Below, piece by piece: positions 36,308-44,496 of a DNA stretch of 64,000 bases. The notes beneath the pieces are model-generated. The model was not told where the DNA came from. It was given only the letters and a program-made list of their open reading frames with translations, and made no database searches. A program made the position numbers and the translations under genes. Position 1 is the first letter of the stretch. The number at the start of each line of letters is the position of its first letter. This DNA is from Achromobacter spanius (lineage in GTDB: Bacteria; Pseudomonadota; Gammaproteobacteria; Burkholderiales; Burkholderiaceae_B), in assembly GCF_003994415.1 (NCBI RefSeq), contig NZ_CP034689.1, positions 4,154,001 through 4,218,000 of the forward strand, given 5' to 3'.

Positions 36308-36773
36308 CTTAAATGACGACACGCTGGATAGCGTCTTCTCTGCCCTGGCCGACGGCACTCGCCGCCGCGTGCTGGCGGACCTGGAACAGGGCACCGCGAC
36401 GGTAAGCGAATTGGCTCGCCCCCACGCGATGTCCCTGCCGGCCTTTCTGAAGCACCTGCGCGTGTTGGAAGACGCGGGCCTGATCGCACGCGCCAAGGAC
36501 GGCCGCGTGGTCAGTTGCACCTTGTCGCCCCAACCCATGCAGGCGGCATCCGACTGGCTGGCGCGTTACGAAAAGTTCTGGACCGGCCAACTGGATTCAC
36601 TGGCCCGCTACCTGTATCACGACGAGGAGATCCACCCATGTCCACCGCCCCCGGCCACAACCCAAGCCCCAACGCCGCCCACGGCAAAACCCCCATCGAG
36701 CTCCGGCTCACCCGACGCTTCACCGCCACCGCCGACCGGCTCTGGCGTGCGTGGACCGACCCGCAAGCGCTGA
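36300..36773 (+). CDS. ArsR-family transcriptional regulator with abnormal C-terminal tail
   Basis: A 157-residue winged-helix repressor. Residues 1-111 are a normal ArsR protein (LDSVFSALADGTRRRVLADL, MSLPAFLKHLRVLEDAGLI, DGRVVSCTLSP) of the subgroup paired with SRPBCC genes. From residue 112 it becomes a Pro/Ser/Thr-rich tail (CPPPPATTQAPTPPTAKPP) that is simply another frame of the next gene. The 136-nt overlap is far longer than usual and suggests loss of the original stop. It probably autoregulates through the dyad on its own start codon. Confidence 0.88.
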   Translation: MVNLNDDTLDSVFSALADGTRRRVLADLEQGTATVSELARPHAMSLPAFLKHLRVLEDAGLIARAKDGRVVSCTLSPQPMQAASDWLARYEKFWTGQLDSLARYLYHDEEIHPCPPPPATTQAPTPPTAKPPSSSGSPDASPPPPTGSGVRGPTRKR

Positions 36774-37123
36774 TGAAATGGTTTGGCCCCGCCGGCACCC
36801 AGCGCGTGCTGCAGGCTGACACCGATGTACGCGTGGGCGGCGCCTATCAGGTGGGTTTTGTGACCGAGGACGGCCAGGCGCATTACGCCAGCGGCAAGTA
36901 CCGGGAGGTCGAACCGCTGCGCCGCCTGGTGTTCACCTGGGCATGGCGCGATACGCCGGATGAAACGTCGTTGATCACGCTTGAATTCACCCCCGTGCAG
37001 GGCGGCACCGAGCTGGCCTTCCTGCAAACTCCGTTTGTCGATCAAGCCACCCGCGACGGCCACGAAACCGGTTGGGCGGGCGCCATGGATCGGCTGGCAG
37101 GCCACCTGGCAAGCTCGGCCTGA
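36638..37123 (+). CDS. SRPBCC (AHSA1-like) domain protein
   Basis: A 161-residue START-like/AHSA1 hydrophobic-ligand protein. Blocks seen are LTRRFTATADRLWRAWTDPQ, MKWFGPAG, YREVEPLRRLVFTWAW and GWAGAMDRLAGHL. GAGGAG lies upstream of the ATG inside the ArsR gene. ArsR-SRPBCC pairs are common in proteobacteria and usually respond to organic compounds; the ligand is not known. Confidence 0.92.
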   Translation: MSTAPGHNPSPNAAHGKTPIELRLTRRFTATADRLWRAWTDPQALMKWFGPAGTQRVLQADTDVRVGGAYQVGFVTEDGQAHYASGKYREVEPLRRLVFTWAWRDTPDETSLITLEFTPVQGGTELAFLQTPFVDQATRDGHETGWAGAMDRLAGHLASSA

Positions 37124-37200
37124 CTGGCCGCTTGCCCCACAGACGGGTCGCAAGGCCCGCCCCTTGGCGGGACTCAGGGCCCGTCCCTTGGAGACGCACC

Positions 37201-37902
37201 ATGCACACTGATCACGCCGTTGTATCCCGCCCCGAATGGGAAGCCGCCCGCGAAGCCCTGCTGGCCCGCGAAAAAGCCTTGACCCACAGCCAGGACGCGC
37301 TGATGCGCGACCGCCTCGCCCTGCCCTGGATGCGGGTCGAAAAGCGCTACCAGTTTCAAGGTGAACAGGGGCCGCTGGGCCTGGCCGACCTGTTCGGCGG
37401 CAATAGCCAGTTGATCATCTATCACTTCATGTATGCGCCCGACTGGGACGAAGGTTGCGTGGGGTGCTCATTCCTGGCCGACCACCTGGACGCCGCGCTG
37501 GTGCATCTGCGCCATCATGACGTGAGCGTGGTGGCCGTATCGCGCGCGCCGCTGGCCAAACTGAACGCCTTCAAGCGGCGCATGGGCTGGCGCTTTACCT
37601 GGCTGTCTTCCGAAGGTTGCGACTTCAATGGCGACATGCACGCATCCGTGCCCCAAGCCAACGGCAGCATTGAAGACCGGCCTGGCGCCAGCGCCTTTTT
37701 CCGCGATCCAGGCGGCGACATCTTCCTGACGTATTCCGCCTTTGAACGTGGCGTGGAAAAGTTGGTGGGGGCCTATAACTATCTGGACTTCGCCCCGATG
37801 GGCCGCAACGAAAACGGTCCGAACTTCAACTTGGGCGATTGGGTGCGTCATCATGACCAGTACGATCACGCCTCCTCCGCGAACTGCCACGCCTGCGGCT
37901 AG
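37201..37902 (+). CDS. DUF899 thioredoxin-like protein
   Basis: A 233-residue DUF899 family protein. Typical features are the N-terminal SRPEWEAAREALLAREKALT helix, LIIYHFMYAPDWDEGCVGCS with a CxxC pair at the thioredoxin-like position, and the C-terminal WVRHHDQYDH. The family is thioredoxin-fold and sometimes called dithiol-disulfide isomerase, with no proven role. It lies in the ArsR-SRPBCC run and overlaps the next gene by about 50 bp. Confidence 0.92.
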   Translation: MHTDHAVVSRPEWEAAREALLAREKALTHSQDALMRDRLALPWMRVEKRYQFQGEQGPLGLADLFGGNSQLIIYHFMYAPDWDEGCVGCSFLADHLDAALVHLRHHDVSVVAVSRAPLAKLNAFKRRMGWRFTWLSSEGCDFNGDMHASVPQANGSIEDRPGASAFFRDPGGDIFLTYSAFERGVEKLVGAYNYLDFAPMGRNENGPNFNLGDWVRHHDQYDHASSANCHACG

Positions 37903-38335
37903 GCGGCTGCGGGCGATAGCCGGCCCATGGCTTGCCTGCGTGGCGGCCATGCTGATCGGCCTGCTGATCGACACCCGTCACACCCCCGCCGCCTTGCTGG
38001 CCAGCGAATGCGGCGCGCCGGGCGGCTTGCTGGACATGGCGTGGCGGCATGCCGTGCTCATGCCCGTCACCAGCGCCGCCATGGCGCTGGCCGCCCTGGC
38101 GCCCTGGCCCGGCGCGCCGCCGTTGACCGAGCGGGTGCTCTGCGCCGGGTTCATGGTCATCGGCATGATTCTGGGCGCGAGGCTGGGCGTGGTGATGGCG
38201 ATGGCCCAAGGCGCGGGCGCGACGATATTTGCCGGCCTGGTGCTGGGTATGACGGTGGGTATGGCGATAGGGATGGCGGCCGCGCTCTTGCCCCTGGCCG
38301 CGCTTGGCCCGGGCCGTGCTCAGCGACGCGCTTAG
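37853..38335 (+). CDS. Small integral membrane protein of unknown function
   Basis: A hydrophobic protein of about 160 residues with roughly four transmembrane helices (IAGPWLACVAAMLIGLLI, VLMPVTSAAMALAAL, VLCAGFMVIGMILGARLGVV, FAGLVLGMTVGMAIGMAAAL). The Met- and Gly-rich helices resemble metal-related or DUF-type small membrane proteins. The start is uncertain: ATG 37853 overlaps the DUF899 gene by 50 nt without a clear ribosome site. Codon use is ordinary for this genome. Confidence 0.6.
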   Translation: MTSTITPPPRTATPAARRLRAIAGPWLACVAAMLIGLLIDTRHTPAALLASECGAPGGLLDMAWRHAVLMPVTSAAMALAALAPWPGAPPLTERVLCAGFMVIGMILGARLGVVMAMAQGAGATIFAGLVLGMTVGMAIGMAAALLPLAALGPGRAQRRA

Positions 38336-38403
38336 TGGCGAATCTAGTGGAGAATCTTGTGGCGCATCCATCCGCGCATCTGGTGGCCAACCCCGCGCAA
38401 CGT

Positions 38404-38736
38404 TTAGCGGCGTGCCCCGGTCAGCGGGCGCACAACCGGCGCGGTGGGTGCTATCGGTGCGGCTAGCGGCGCCTGGATCGTCAGCGCGGACGTGGCCTGC
38501 GCCACGCAGGGCAAGATCCAGCCCTCTTCCTTTTCATCCCGCGACAGCCCCGGCCATTCAACGGAATACGTCACGGAACCTTCCAGCATCAAGCACATAC
38601 AGGCACGGCAGGTACCGTTGCGGCAAGAACTGGGCAGCTTGATGCCGGCCGCCTGCGCCGCAAGCAGCACCGAACTGCCGGCTTCCGCGTCAATGCGCAG
38701 GCCCGCCGGTTCGATCAGAATGGAAAACACGGCCAT
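38404..38736 (-). CDS. [2Fe-2S] ferredoxin
   Basis: A 110-residue plant-type ferredoxin. The cluster ligands are SCRNGTCRACMC (C-x4-C-x2-C) and the distant Cys in WILPCVAQ. A Pro/Ala-rich C-terminal tail of about 25 residues (APLAAPIAPTAPVV) is an addition to the core fold. It lies 25 bp downstream of the NUDIX gene in the same orientation. The partner reductase or oxygenase is not in this window. Confidence 0.92.
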   Translation of the reverse strand: MAVFSILIEPAGLRIDAEAGSSVLLAAQAAGIKLPSSCRNGTCRACMCLMLEGSVTYSVEWPGLSRDEKEEGWILPCVAQATSALTIQAPLAAPIAPTAPVVRPLTGARR

Positions 38737-38761
38737 GATGACGACGGGTCCGGACGACGCC

Positions 38762-39358
38762 CTAGGCGGCGTTGTCCTGCCAGTCCAGCTTCCAGGCGCC
38801 TGACAGCACGTTCTGCATCCACAGCACGCAGGTCAGCGTCTTGGCGTCGGTGACCTCGCCCTTGCTGCATGCCGCCAGCAGCTCGGCGGGGTCTGCGCTG
38901 ATCACGTCCAGGAACTCGTCCTGATCCAACTGCCGCGGTCCGGCACGCAAGCCGCGCGCGAAAAAGATGTGGATGATTTCAGTGGAATAGGCGATGGCCA
39001 AGTGCAGGGCGCCGGCATGCGCCCATTGGTCGGCGGTATAGCCGGTTTCTTCAAGCAATTCGCGCTTGCCGCACACCAGCGGATCTTCGCCCGGATCCAG
39101 CTTGCCGGCCGGAAACTCCGTCATGACGCGCCCGATGGGATAACGGAATTGGCGTTCAAGCAGCACCCTGCCATCGTCCAGCAAGGGGATCACCACGACG
39201 GCGCCTGGATGCACGATGTATTCGCGCGTGGCGGTGTTGCCGTTGGGCAGGCTGACGATGTCGCGGCGAACCTTCAGGAAACTGCCTTCAAACGGCGCTT
39301 CGCGGGTCACCAGCGTTTCAACAAGATGCGTATCGCTTTCAGCGGATGGGCGGGTCAT
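38762..39358 (-). CDS. NUDIX hydrolase, ADP-ribose pyrophosphatase type
   Basis: A 198-residue hydrolase. The full NUDIX box is present: G-x5-E-x7-REL-LEE-TGY, starting at GKLDPGED and including KRELLEETGY. An N-terminal dimerisation region (FLKVRRDIVSLPNGN) and YIVHPGAVVVIPLLDDGRVL are typical of NudF-like ADP-sugar pyrophosphatases. First gene of a two-gene unit with the ferredoxin. Confidence 0.92.
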   Translation of the reverse strand: MTRPSAESDTHLVETLVTREAPFEGSFLKVRRDIVSLPNGNTATREYIVHPGAVVVIPLLDDGRVLLERQFRYPIGRVMTEFPAGKLDPGEDPLVCGKRELLEETGYTADQWAHAGALHLAIAYSTEIIHIFFARGLRAGPRQLDQDEFLDVISADPAELLAACSKGEVTDAKTLTCVLWMQNVLSGAWKLDWQDNAA

Positions 39359-39434
39359 GACGGCGTCTTAGTCTATTGAAAGAGGCAAGCGGCAGGCCGC
39401 CTCGGGCAAGCCTTGCAGCTTACCATCGCCGACC

Positions 39435-39495
39435 GACAGCGGCAGTCCGACAGCGGCAGTCCGCCACCGGCCGTCCGCCACCGGCCCTCCGCCAC
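39435..39495. repeat. 14-bp tandem repeat array
   Basis: Four 14-bp units lie end to end: GACAGCGGCAGTCC twice (39435-39448 and 39449-39462), then GCCACCGGCCGTCC (39463-39476) and GCCACCGGCCCTCC (39477-39490), plus a partial GCCAC. It sits between the Hsp70-like gene and the NUDIX gene, upstream of the latter. Confidence 0.85.
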
Positions 39496-39521
39496 TACAC
39501 GTCTTGCGCCCTGCCGATGGC

Positions 39522-40775
39522 TCAATCGAACTTGCGCTTGGCGTCCAGCGCCAGGCCGGCGCCAATGCTGCCGAACAGGTCGCCTTCCACGCTACGCGCG
39601 CCCGGCACCAGCGCCGATACGGTCTCGCGCAAGCGCGGCACGCGGCTGGAGCCGCCCGTAAAGAACACCGTATCCACATCCGCGGTGGACACGCCCGCAT
39701 CGCGCAACAATGCGCCCACCGTGGTCTCGACCTTTTCGATCAAGCGGCCCACGCAGGCATCGAATGACGGGCGCGTCACGTCCACCGCCAATTCCGGCGC
39801 GATCCGCGACAGATCGATGCGCGCCGACGGGCTTTCCGACAGCGCGATCTTGGCCTCTTCCACCTGCACCGCCACCCAGTGGCCGGCGCGCTGCTTCACC
39901 AGGTTCAGCAACAGGTCGATCTTGTCGCGGTCGCCGGCTTCGGCACGAATATACGCAAAATGCTCCGCGGCCTTGCGCGTGTACGCCTGGTTGATGGTGT
40001 GCCAGCAGGCCAGGTTGCCGTATTGGGTTGACGGCACATCCTTGCCGCTGCGCAACTGGCTGCCCAAGCCCAGCAGCGGCATGACGTGCGCCAGGCTCAA
40101 TTGCTTGTCGAAATCCACCCCGCCGATGTGCACCCCACCGTAAGCCAGGATGTCGTCTCGCCGATCGGCCTTGGCGGCGCGGCCCGGCCCCAGGCGGATC
40201 AAGGAAAAGTCCGACGTGCCGCCGCCGATGTCGATAACCAACACCAATTCCTCGCGGTCAATCTGCGATTCATAGTCAAACGCGGCTGCCAAGGGTTCAA
40301 ACTGAAACTCGATGTCGGTGAACCCTACATCGCGCGCGATTTCGCCCAGCGTGTCCTGCGCGGTCTGGTCGGCGGCCTTGTTGTCATCAACGAAAAACAC
40401 CGGCCGGCCCAACACCGCCCGCGTGAAATCGCGACCGGCGGCTGTTTCGGCGCGCCGCTTCAATTCGGCGATGAAGCGGGTCAAGAGCACGCGAAACGGA
40501 ATCGAACGCCCCTGGACTTCCGTGGACCCATCGATCAAGGAGCTGCCCAGCAGGCTCTTCATCGACCGCATCAAGCGCCCGTCATAACCCGCCAGATAGT
40601 CGGAAATCGCGGCGCGGCCATAACTGACCTCCGCGTCTTCATCGTGGAAAAAAATGGCCGACGGCAAAGTGGTCTTGCCGTCTTCCAGGGCGAGAAGCGC
40701 GCGCTGGTCGGGGCGGCTCCAGCCTACGGTGGAGTTGGACGTGCCGAAGTCGACGCCGCATGCAGTGGAGATCAT
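39522..40775 (-). CDS. Hsp70-family ATPase (YegD-like), lacking the substrate-binding domain
   Basis: A 417-residue actin/Hsp70-fold ATPase. Phosphate 1 is GVDFGTSNSTVGW, phosphate 2 VIDIGGGTSDFSLI and the adenosine motif VFFTGGSSRVPRL. The C-terminal substrate-binding domain of DnaK is missing, as in the YegD group. Start 40775 (MISTACGVDFG) is preferred over 40811. It lies just beyond the end of the T6SS minus arm and is read away from it, so it may be incidental to secretion. Confidence 0.92.
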   Translation of the reverse strand: MISTACGVDFGTSNSTVGWSRPDQRALLALEDGKTTLPSAIFFHDEDAEVSYGRAAISDYLAGYDGRLMRSMKSLLGSSLIDGSTEVQGRSIPFRVLLTRFIAELKRRAETAAGRDFTRAVLGRPVFFVDDNKAADQTAQDTLGEIARDVGFTDIEFQFEPLAAAFDYESQIDREELVLVIDIGGGTSDFSLIRLGPGRAAKADRRDDILAYGGVHIGGVDFDKQLSLAHVMPLLGLGSQLRSGKDVPSTQYGNLACWHTINQAYTRKAAEHFAYIRAEAGDRDKIDLLLNLVKQRAGHWVAVQVEEAKIALSESPSARIDLSRIAPELAVDVTRPSFDACVGRLIEKVETTVGALLRDAGVSTADVDTVFFTGGSSRVPRLRETVSALVPGARSVEGDLFGSIGAGLALDAKRKFD

Positions 40776-40890
40776 GGAGAATTCTGGGGCTGAAAGCAAA
40801 ACGGCGGACAAGTGTACTCGCTTCGCCGAGGCGGGGGCGTCATGCGCGGTCCAAGGGCATCCGGCCCCTCATTCGGATGCCTTCTTTCAG

Positions 40891-40911
40891 AGGCACCTCA
40901 TATAGGTGCCT
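40891..40911. repeat. Perfect 8-bp palindrome with 5-nt loop
   Basis: AGGCACCT (40891-40898) and AGGTGCCT (40904-40911) form a perfect hairpin, followed by a near-copy ATAGGCGCCTT. It lies beyond the end of the T6SS minus arm in a stretch of about 180 bp (40776-40957) without a gene. No T-run is present, so it is at best a weak terminator or an mRNA 3'-end stabiliser. Confidence 0.5.
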
Positions 40912-40957
40912 TGATATAGGCGCCTTCATTCGGGTCACTTCGTGTAGAGGTCATGGG

Positions 40958-41262
40958 TCACTGCACATTGCCCTTGGGCCCCGTCGCGATCAAACTCGCG
41001 CCGCAGGCCGTCTTCATGCCATTCAATGCGACCGGCTTGCCGTTCAGGTTCGTGTTTTCAAACGCCTCCAACACGACGCCTCCAACACGACGCCGCCATG
41101 CGAGGTGGGGTCCCCCGGCCGTGCGGCACGCCACGGACTGCTGCTGGAAAATGCGCCTATCGGAAAACAGGGCCGCGCGCGCCAAAGCGGGCTCGACCAC
41201 GGTTCGATAGCCCACGCGCCGAAACCCGGAGGTGCCTTGGTCGAACGCAGGCAGCGTTTCAT
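40958..41262 (-). pseudogene. PAAR-like T6SS spike-tip gene, disrupted by 14-bp duplication
   Basis: Directly after the tssL stop (TGAATG) a reading opens at 41262. In that frame it contains GDPTSHGGVVLEA, the PAAR opening motif, then fails as SCWRRLKTRT. In the next frame, after the second copy of a duplicated 14-mer (41063-41090), it continues VVLEAFENTNLNGKPVALNG then MKTACGASLIATG to a stop at 40958. Removing one copy gives a 96-residue protein with a PAAR-type second half. The domain is short and the N-terminal 48 residues are unrecognised, so it may also have an older internal deletion. PAAR proteins cap VgrG spikes. Confidence 0.6.
41063..41090. repeat. Perfect 14-bp tandem duplication inside the PAAR-like gene
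   Basis: CGCCTCCAACACGA occurs twice in direct succession (41063-41076 and 41077-41090). As 14 is not a multiple of three, it shifts the frame between the two recognisable parts of the PAAR motif. Confidence 0.95.
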
Positions 41263-42090
41263 TCAGTTCTTCAAGATGCCGTCCAGCGAATGCAGGACGA
41301 TTTCCGTTGTACTGCCCAGGCTCAACGCAAAGGCCGCATAAACGCCCGCCAGCAACAGCGCGGCACCGGCCCACGGAGTCCACCATGGCCATTGGCGACC
41401 CACCCGATAGCGGCGCGACGCGACGTTGGTACTGGCGTCTGTCAGGGTTTCCGGCGTTTCGCCGCGCAACTCGCGCAACATGCGGTGCAGCTTCACGATG
41501 ATGACCTGCAAGGCCTCGTTCTGGTTGTGCTGTAGCCCGTACTTGCCCTTGAAGCCCAGGCACAGGCACAAATACTTGAACTCAAGCACGTCGCGGTACC
41601 GGGCTGCGTCCATCATCATGCGCGACAGCACGGTGAAGAACTTCTCGCCGCCCCAGGTTTCGCTATGGTTGATGCTCAGCAACGAGCGCTCAGCCCATGG
41701 CGAATGCGCCCCCCAAGCCGTTCCCATCACAGCTTCGTCGATAAACGTGCACAGTGCGTAGCGGTAGGCCAGTTGTGTGGCGCCGTCATAGCCGTACTGC
41801 CGGATCTCCTCGGCAAGCGTCGATATCTGGTCGCGCACGGTGGCATACAGGTGTTGAATGTCGCGGTACTCAGCCAGCCCGCGCAGCCGGATCACCAATC
41901 CGAACAAAGGCAGTGCCCCATCCACCAGCGGGTTGTAGCCATGCCCGCGCAGCTGAAAACCCAGGTCTTCGTCCCGGTCGATATGGCCGATGGAGTCAAA
42001 GCCGATGCGCGCCTTGTCGATCACCTCGGCGGTGGCGCCGGTTCGGAGGAATTGGGCCTCAACGCGCTCGGCGGTGGCGGGAGTATTCAT
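41263..42090 (-). CDS. tssL: T6SS inner-membrane protein TssL (DotU)
   Basis: A 275-residue DotU-family protein of the T6SS membrane complex (TssJLM). A cytoplasmic helical domain contains LFGLVIRLRGLAEY, YGYDGATQLAYRYALCTFID, WGGEKFFTVLSRMM and LKYLC-like LEFKYLCLCLGFKGKYG. It is followed by one C-terminal membrane anchor (WWTPWAGAALLLAGVYAAFA). No OmpA peptidoglycan-binding extension is present. Start 42090 (MNTPATAERVE) adjoins the tssK stop. Confidence 0.96.
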   Translation of the reverse strand: MNTPATAERVEAQFLRTGATAEVIDKARIGFDSIGHIDRDEDLGFQLRGHGYNPLVDGALPLFGLVIRLRGLAEYRDIQHLYATVRDQISTLAEEIRQYGYDGATQLAYRYALCTFIDEAVMGTAWGAHSPWAERSLLSINHSETWGGEKFFTVLSRMMMDAARYRDVLEFKYLCLCLGFKGKYGLQHNQNEALQVIIVKLHRMLRELRGETPETLTDASTNVASRRYRVGRQWPWWTPWAGAALLLAGVYAAFALSLGSTTEIVLHSLDGILKN

Positions 42091-42091
42091 C

Positions 42092-43429
42092 TCATTGGCT
42101 CCTGATGGCCCACAGTTGCAATTCCATCTCGGGGTAGTCACCGGCGATGTGCATGCCGAAGCCCGCGGTGTCCCGCAGCATTTGCCAGGAAGGATGGCTG
42201 CGGTCGAACTGGAAATAGGTGAACCCCGCGTGGAACGGCAGATGGCGCGGCGCCACGGGCAGCGGTTGCAAGGGAATGCCGGGCAACTGCAGGCTGACGA
42301 GTTCGCCCAGCTTTTCCATCGATGCCACCTTGGTTTGCTGCATGAACTGCTGGCGCAGCCTGTCCAGCGGCATGCGCGCGCGCACGGCCAAAACGAAGTC
42401 CGCGTCGGCGTACAGGCTGCGGTCGTGCACGGCGGCGGTCAGCACGCCATATTGCTGACGTTCGATAGATAGCGACACCGCCCGCGGTTGCAGCACCGTA
42501 CTGAGCGCTCGCCGCAGCGTGTCTTCCAGCATCCGGAATGACTGCCTGGGGTCATCGTGCTGGTAGGCCGGAAATTCCTGCGGCAAGCGCCCCTCGTCAG
42601 TAAACGTCACCAACTCGCCGCAAGCCTGGCTGAAGGCGACGTAAAGCAGTTCGGGGTGTACGTGTCGCAACCGCGACAGGTGCGAGAACCACGGATGTAG
42701 CCGGTTAAGCACCAACAGCAAGTTGAAGTCGGTTACGTCCGCCACGCCTGCCTGGCCGGGCGAGCCAATGCGTTCCGCGATGTTCTTCGCACGCTCGCGC
42801 ATCAGGCCGGCGATCTCGCCCAGGTAGCGCTTGAGCGGCGGGATGGCGTTGAGCGACATGCCGGTGGGGTAGAAGGCGTCGTCCAGCAGCAGGCTGCCAT
42901 CGGGCCGGCGGTCCATCAGCCGGCACAGCGCCACGCCCGTAAACGCGCTGCGGTCTTCGCGTTCAAGCGTCAGTTGCAGGTTGGGCGCGGCCAGGTCCAT
43001 GGACACGTAGTCGCCTTCCTGGCTGTGCGTATCGCGCACCTCTTCGCTGCGCGTCACGTAGCGGGCCTTGGCGTAGGTGTCCGGCCATTGCACTTCCAGC
43101 ACCCCGTCCGAACGCAGCGGCAGCGTCAGGTAGACGGTCTGGTTGACGGACGAGGTGTCGGTGACGGCCAGCGGCACGGGCGGCGGCTGATCATTGGGAA
43201 TGTCGAACACCGTGCCGTCCGGCATCACGCCGCGAGCGCGCACAATGGCGATCTTGCCAAAGCTCAGGTATTCCTGATTAAGCTCCAGTTCGCTCAACCC
43301 ATAGAGATGTTCGCTAACGCCGCCAATGCGCTGATTGGCATGGTGTTCGAGGGCGCGGGCTTGCTGCTGGAAATGCTGAGGCTTGACGAACAGCCCCTCG
43401 TTCCAGATGACGGGATTGCGTGTAGTCAT
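42092..43429 (-). CDS. tssK: T6SS baseplate protein TssK
   Basis: A 445-residue protein linking the baseplate to the membrane complex. NPVIWNEGLFVKPQHFQQQ is the family N-terminus and fixes the start at 43429. GLSELELNQEYLSFGKIAI and LLLDDAFYPTGM are further blocks. The first four bases overlap the tssJ stop (ATGA), which indicates coupling. Confidence 0.96.
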   Translation of the reverse strand: MTTRNPVIWNEGLFVKPQHFQQQARALEHHANQRIGGVSEHLYGLSELELNQEYLSFGKIAIVRARGVMPDGTVFDIPNDQPPPVPLAVTDTSSVNQTVYLTLPLRSDGVLEVQWPDTYAKARYVTRSEEVRDTHSQEGDYVSMDLAAPNLQLTLEREDRSAFTGVALCRLMDRRPDGSLLLDDAFYPTGMSLNAIPPLKRYLGEIAGLMRERAKNIAERIGSPGQAGVADVTDFNLLLVLNRLHPWFSHLSRLRHVHPELLYVAFSQACGELVTFTDEGRLPQEFPAYQHDDPRQSFRMLEDTLRRALSTVLQPRAVSLSIERQQYGVLTAAVHDRSLYADADFVLAVRARMPLDRLRQQFMQQTKVASMEKLGELVSLQLPGIPLQPLPVAPRHLPFHAGFTYFQFDRSHPSWQMLRDTAGFGMHIAGDYPEMELQLWAIRSQ

Positions 43430-44496
43430 GGTTGGGGTCTCGGTTGCGGCGGGCGGTAGCTTTCGTCGACGATGGCGACGCGGTTGCCGTGCAGCGTCAT
43501 CAGCAGCGCGTAACGGCGGCCGTTGGGTTCCAGCCTGAATGCCTGCTTCCACACCGCGCCGTTCTGGTCGTGAAAATCAGCCACGATCGCGACATAGCGC
43601 GTGGCCTGGTCGATGCGGGCGAAGTCGATGAATTTGAACTGGCCAGGCTGAAGCACGTAGTCCTCCTCGGTGATATAGGTGCTGCCCAGCGCCTTCTTCA
43701 GGTCCTTGGCAAGTTGCACCGGATCAACGTTGAGCAGCAGCGAATCATCTTTAAGCTGCAATACCTTGAAGGCGATGGGCGTGGCGGCGCCGCGCGGCGG
43801 CGGCGCGGGCTCGTCGGGCGGCAGGTTGTGAGCCCGGCTGTATTGGCCCAGGCCCAGGCCCGACCCCGGATCCGATCCCGATTGTTCCTCGGCGGAAACG
43901 TCATGCGCGCCTTGCGCCGCCGGCGCCGCCCGCCCGCCAAGCACCGGCAAGGGCACCCCCGAGTATCCTTGTTCGATCACTTGCCGGCCCGAACCGAACT
44001 GGCGACCGGGCAGGTAATCCTTGGACACGCCCAGCTTCAGCGTCAAGTCCCGCGTGACGATGGCTTCCTCGGCGGGCGGCGCCGGCTCTGCCTCGGACGG
44101 ATCTCGCAAGATCGTCGACGGCCCCGTGTCCACCCGCCGCAATGGATGCAGGGACGGGCGCCCTTCTTCAAGTTCCTCCAACAGCCCGCGCAGGCTCTCG
44201 ATCAGATCCTGACGATCATCGCCTTTGAGCTTGACCTCGTAAGGACCGGCTTCACGGTTGGACGGCGCGGCGGCGCTGGTGGCGGCTTCGTCATCGTCGG
44301 GCATGCTGGCGGGGTTGGGGTTCACGTCCGGCGCGGCGTACAGACTCAAACCCACCAGCGATGGGTGCTCGTCCGGCGGCCCGATAGGGATGGAAGGATC
44401 CATCAGGATCTGGCCGGTCTTGGTCAGCACATCGCCCACCGAGCCGCAAGCCGCCAGCAGCGACGTCAACACCAGCAGGGGAAGAAGCCGCTTCAT
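43426..44496 (-). CDS. tssJ: T6SS outer-membrane lipoprotein TssJ with a large insertion
   Basis: A 356-residue lipoprotein with lipobox LLAAC (Cys17). The first beta-strand, SLVGLSLYAAPDVNPN (46-61), and the second, AFKVLQLKDDSLLLN (242-256), are adjacent in ordinary TssJ proteins of 150-200 residues. Here they are separated by about 180 residues that are acidic, Pro/Ala/Ser-rich and partly helical (DDRQDLIESLRGLLEELEEG). The rest (QPGQFKFIDF, YVAIVADFHDQNGAVWKQ) is normal TssJ. Overlaps tagH by 4 bp. Confidence 0.93.
   Translation of the reverse strand: MKRLLPLLVLTSLLAACGSVGDVLTKTGQILMDPSIPIGPPDEHPSLVGLSLYAAPDVNPNPASMPDDDEAATSAAAPSNREAGPYEVKLKGDDRQDLIESLRGLLEELEEGRPSLHPLRRVDTGPSTILRDPSEAEPAPPAEEAIVTRDLTLKLGVSKDYLPGRQFGSGRQVIEQGYSGVPLPVLGGRAAPAAQGAHDVSAEEQSGSDPGSGLGLGQYSRAHNLPPDEPAPPPRGAATPIAFKVLQLKDDSLLLNVDPVQLAKDLKKALGSTYITEEDYVLQPGQFKFIDFARIDQATRYVAIVADFHDQNGAVWKQAFRLEPNGRRYALLMTLHGNRVAIVDESYRPPQPRPQP

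Noticed and set aside
40958..41569. A 203-residue protein read through from inside tssL
   Set aside because: Its first two thirds are a shadow frame of tssL and the following junction; only the last part is PAAR-like, and it is reported as a disrupted gene.
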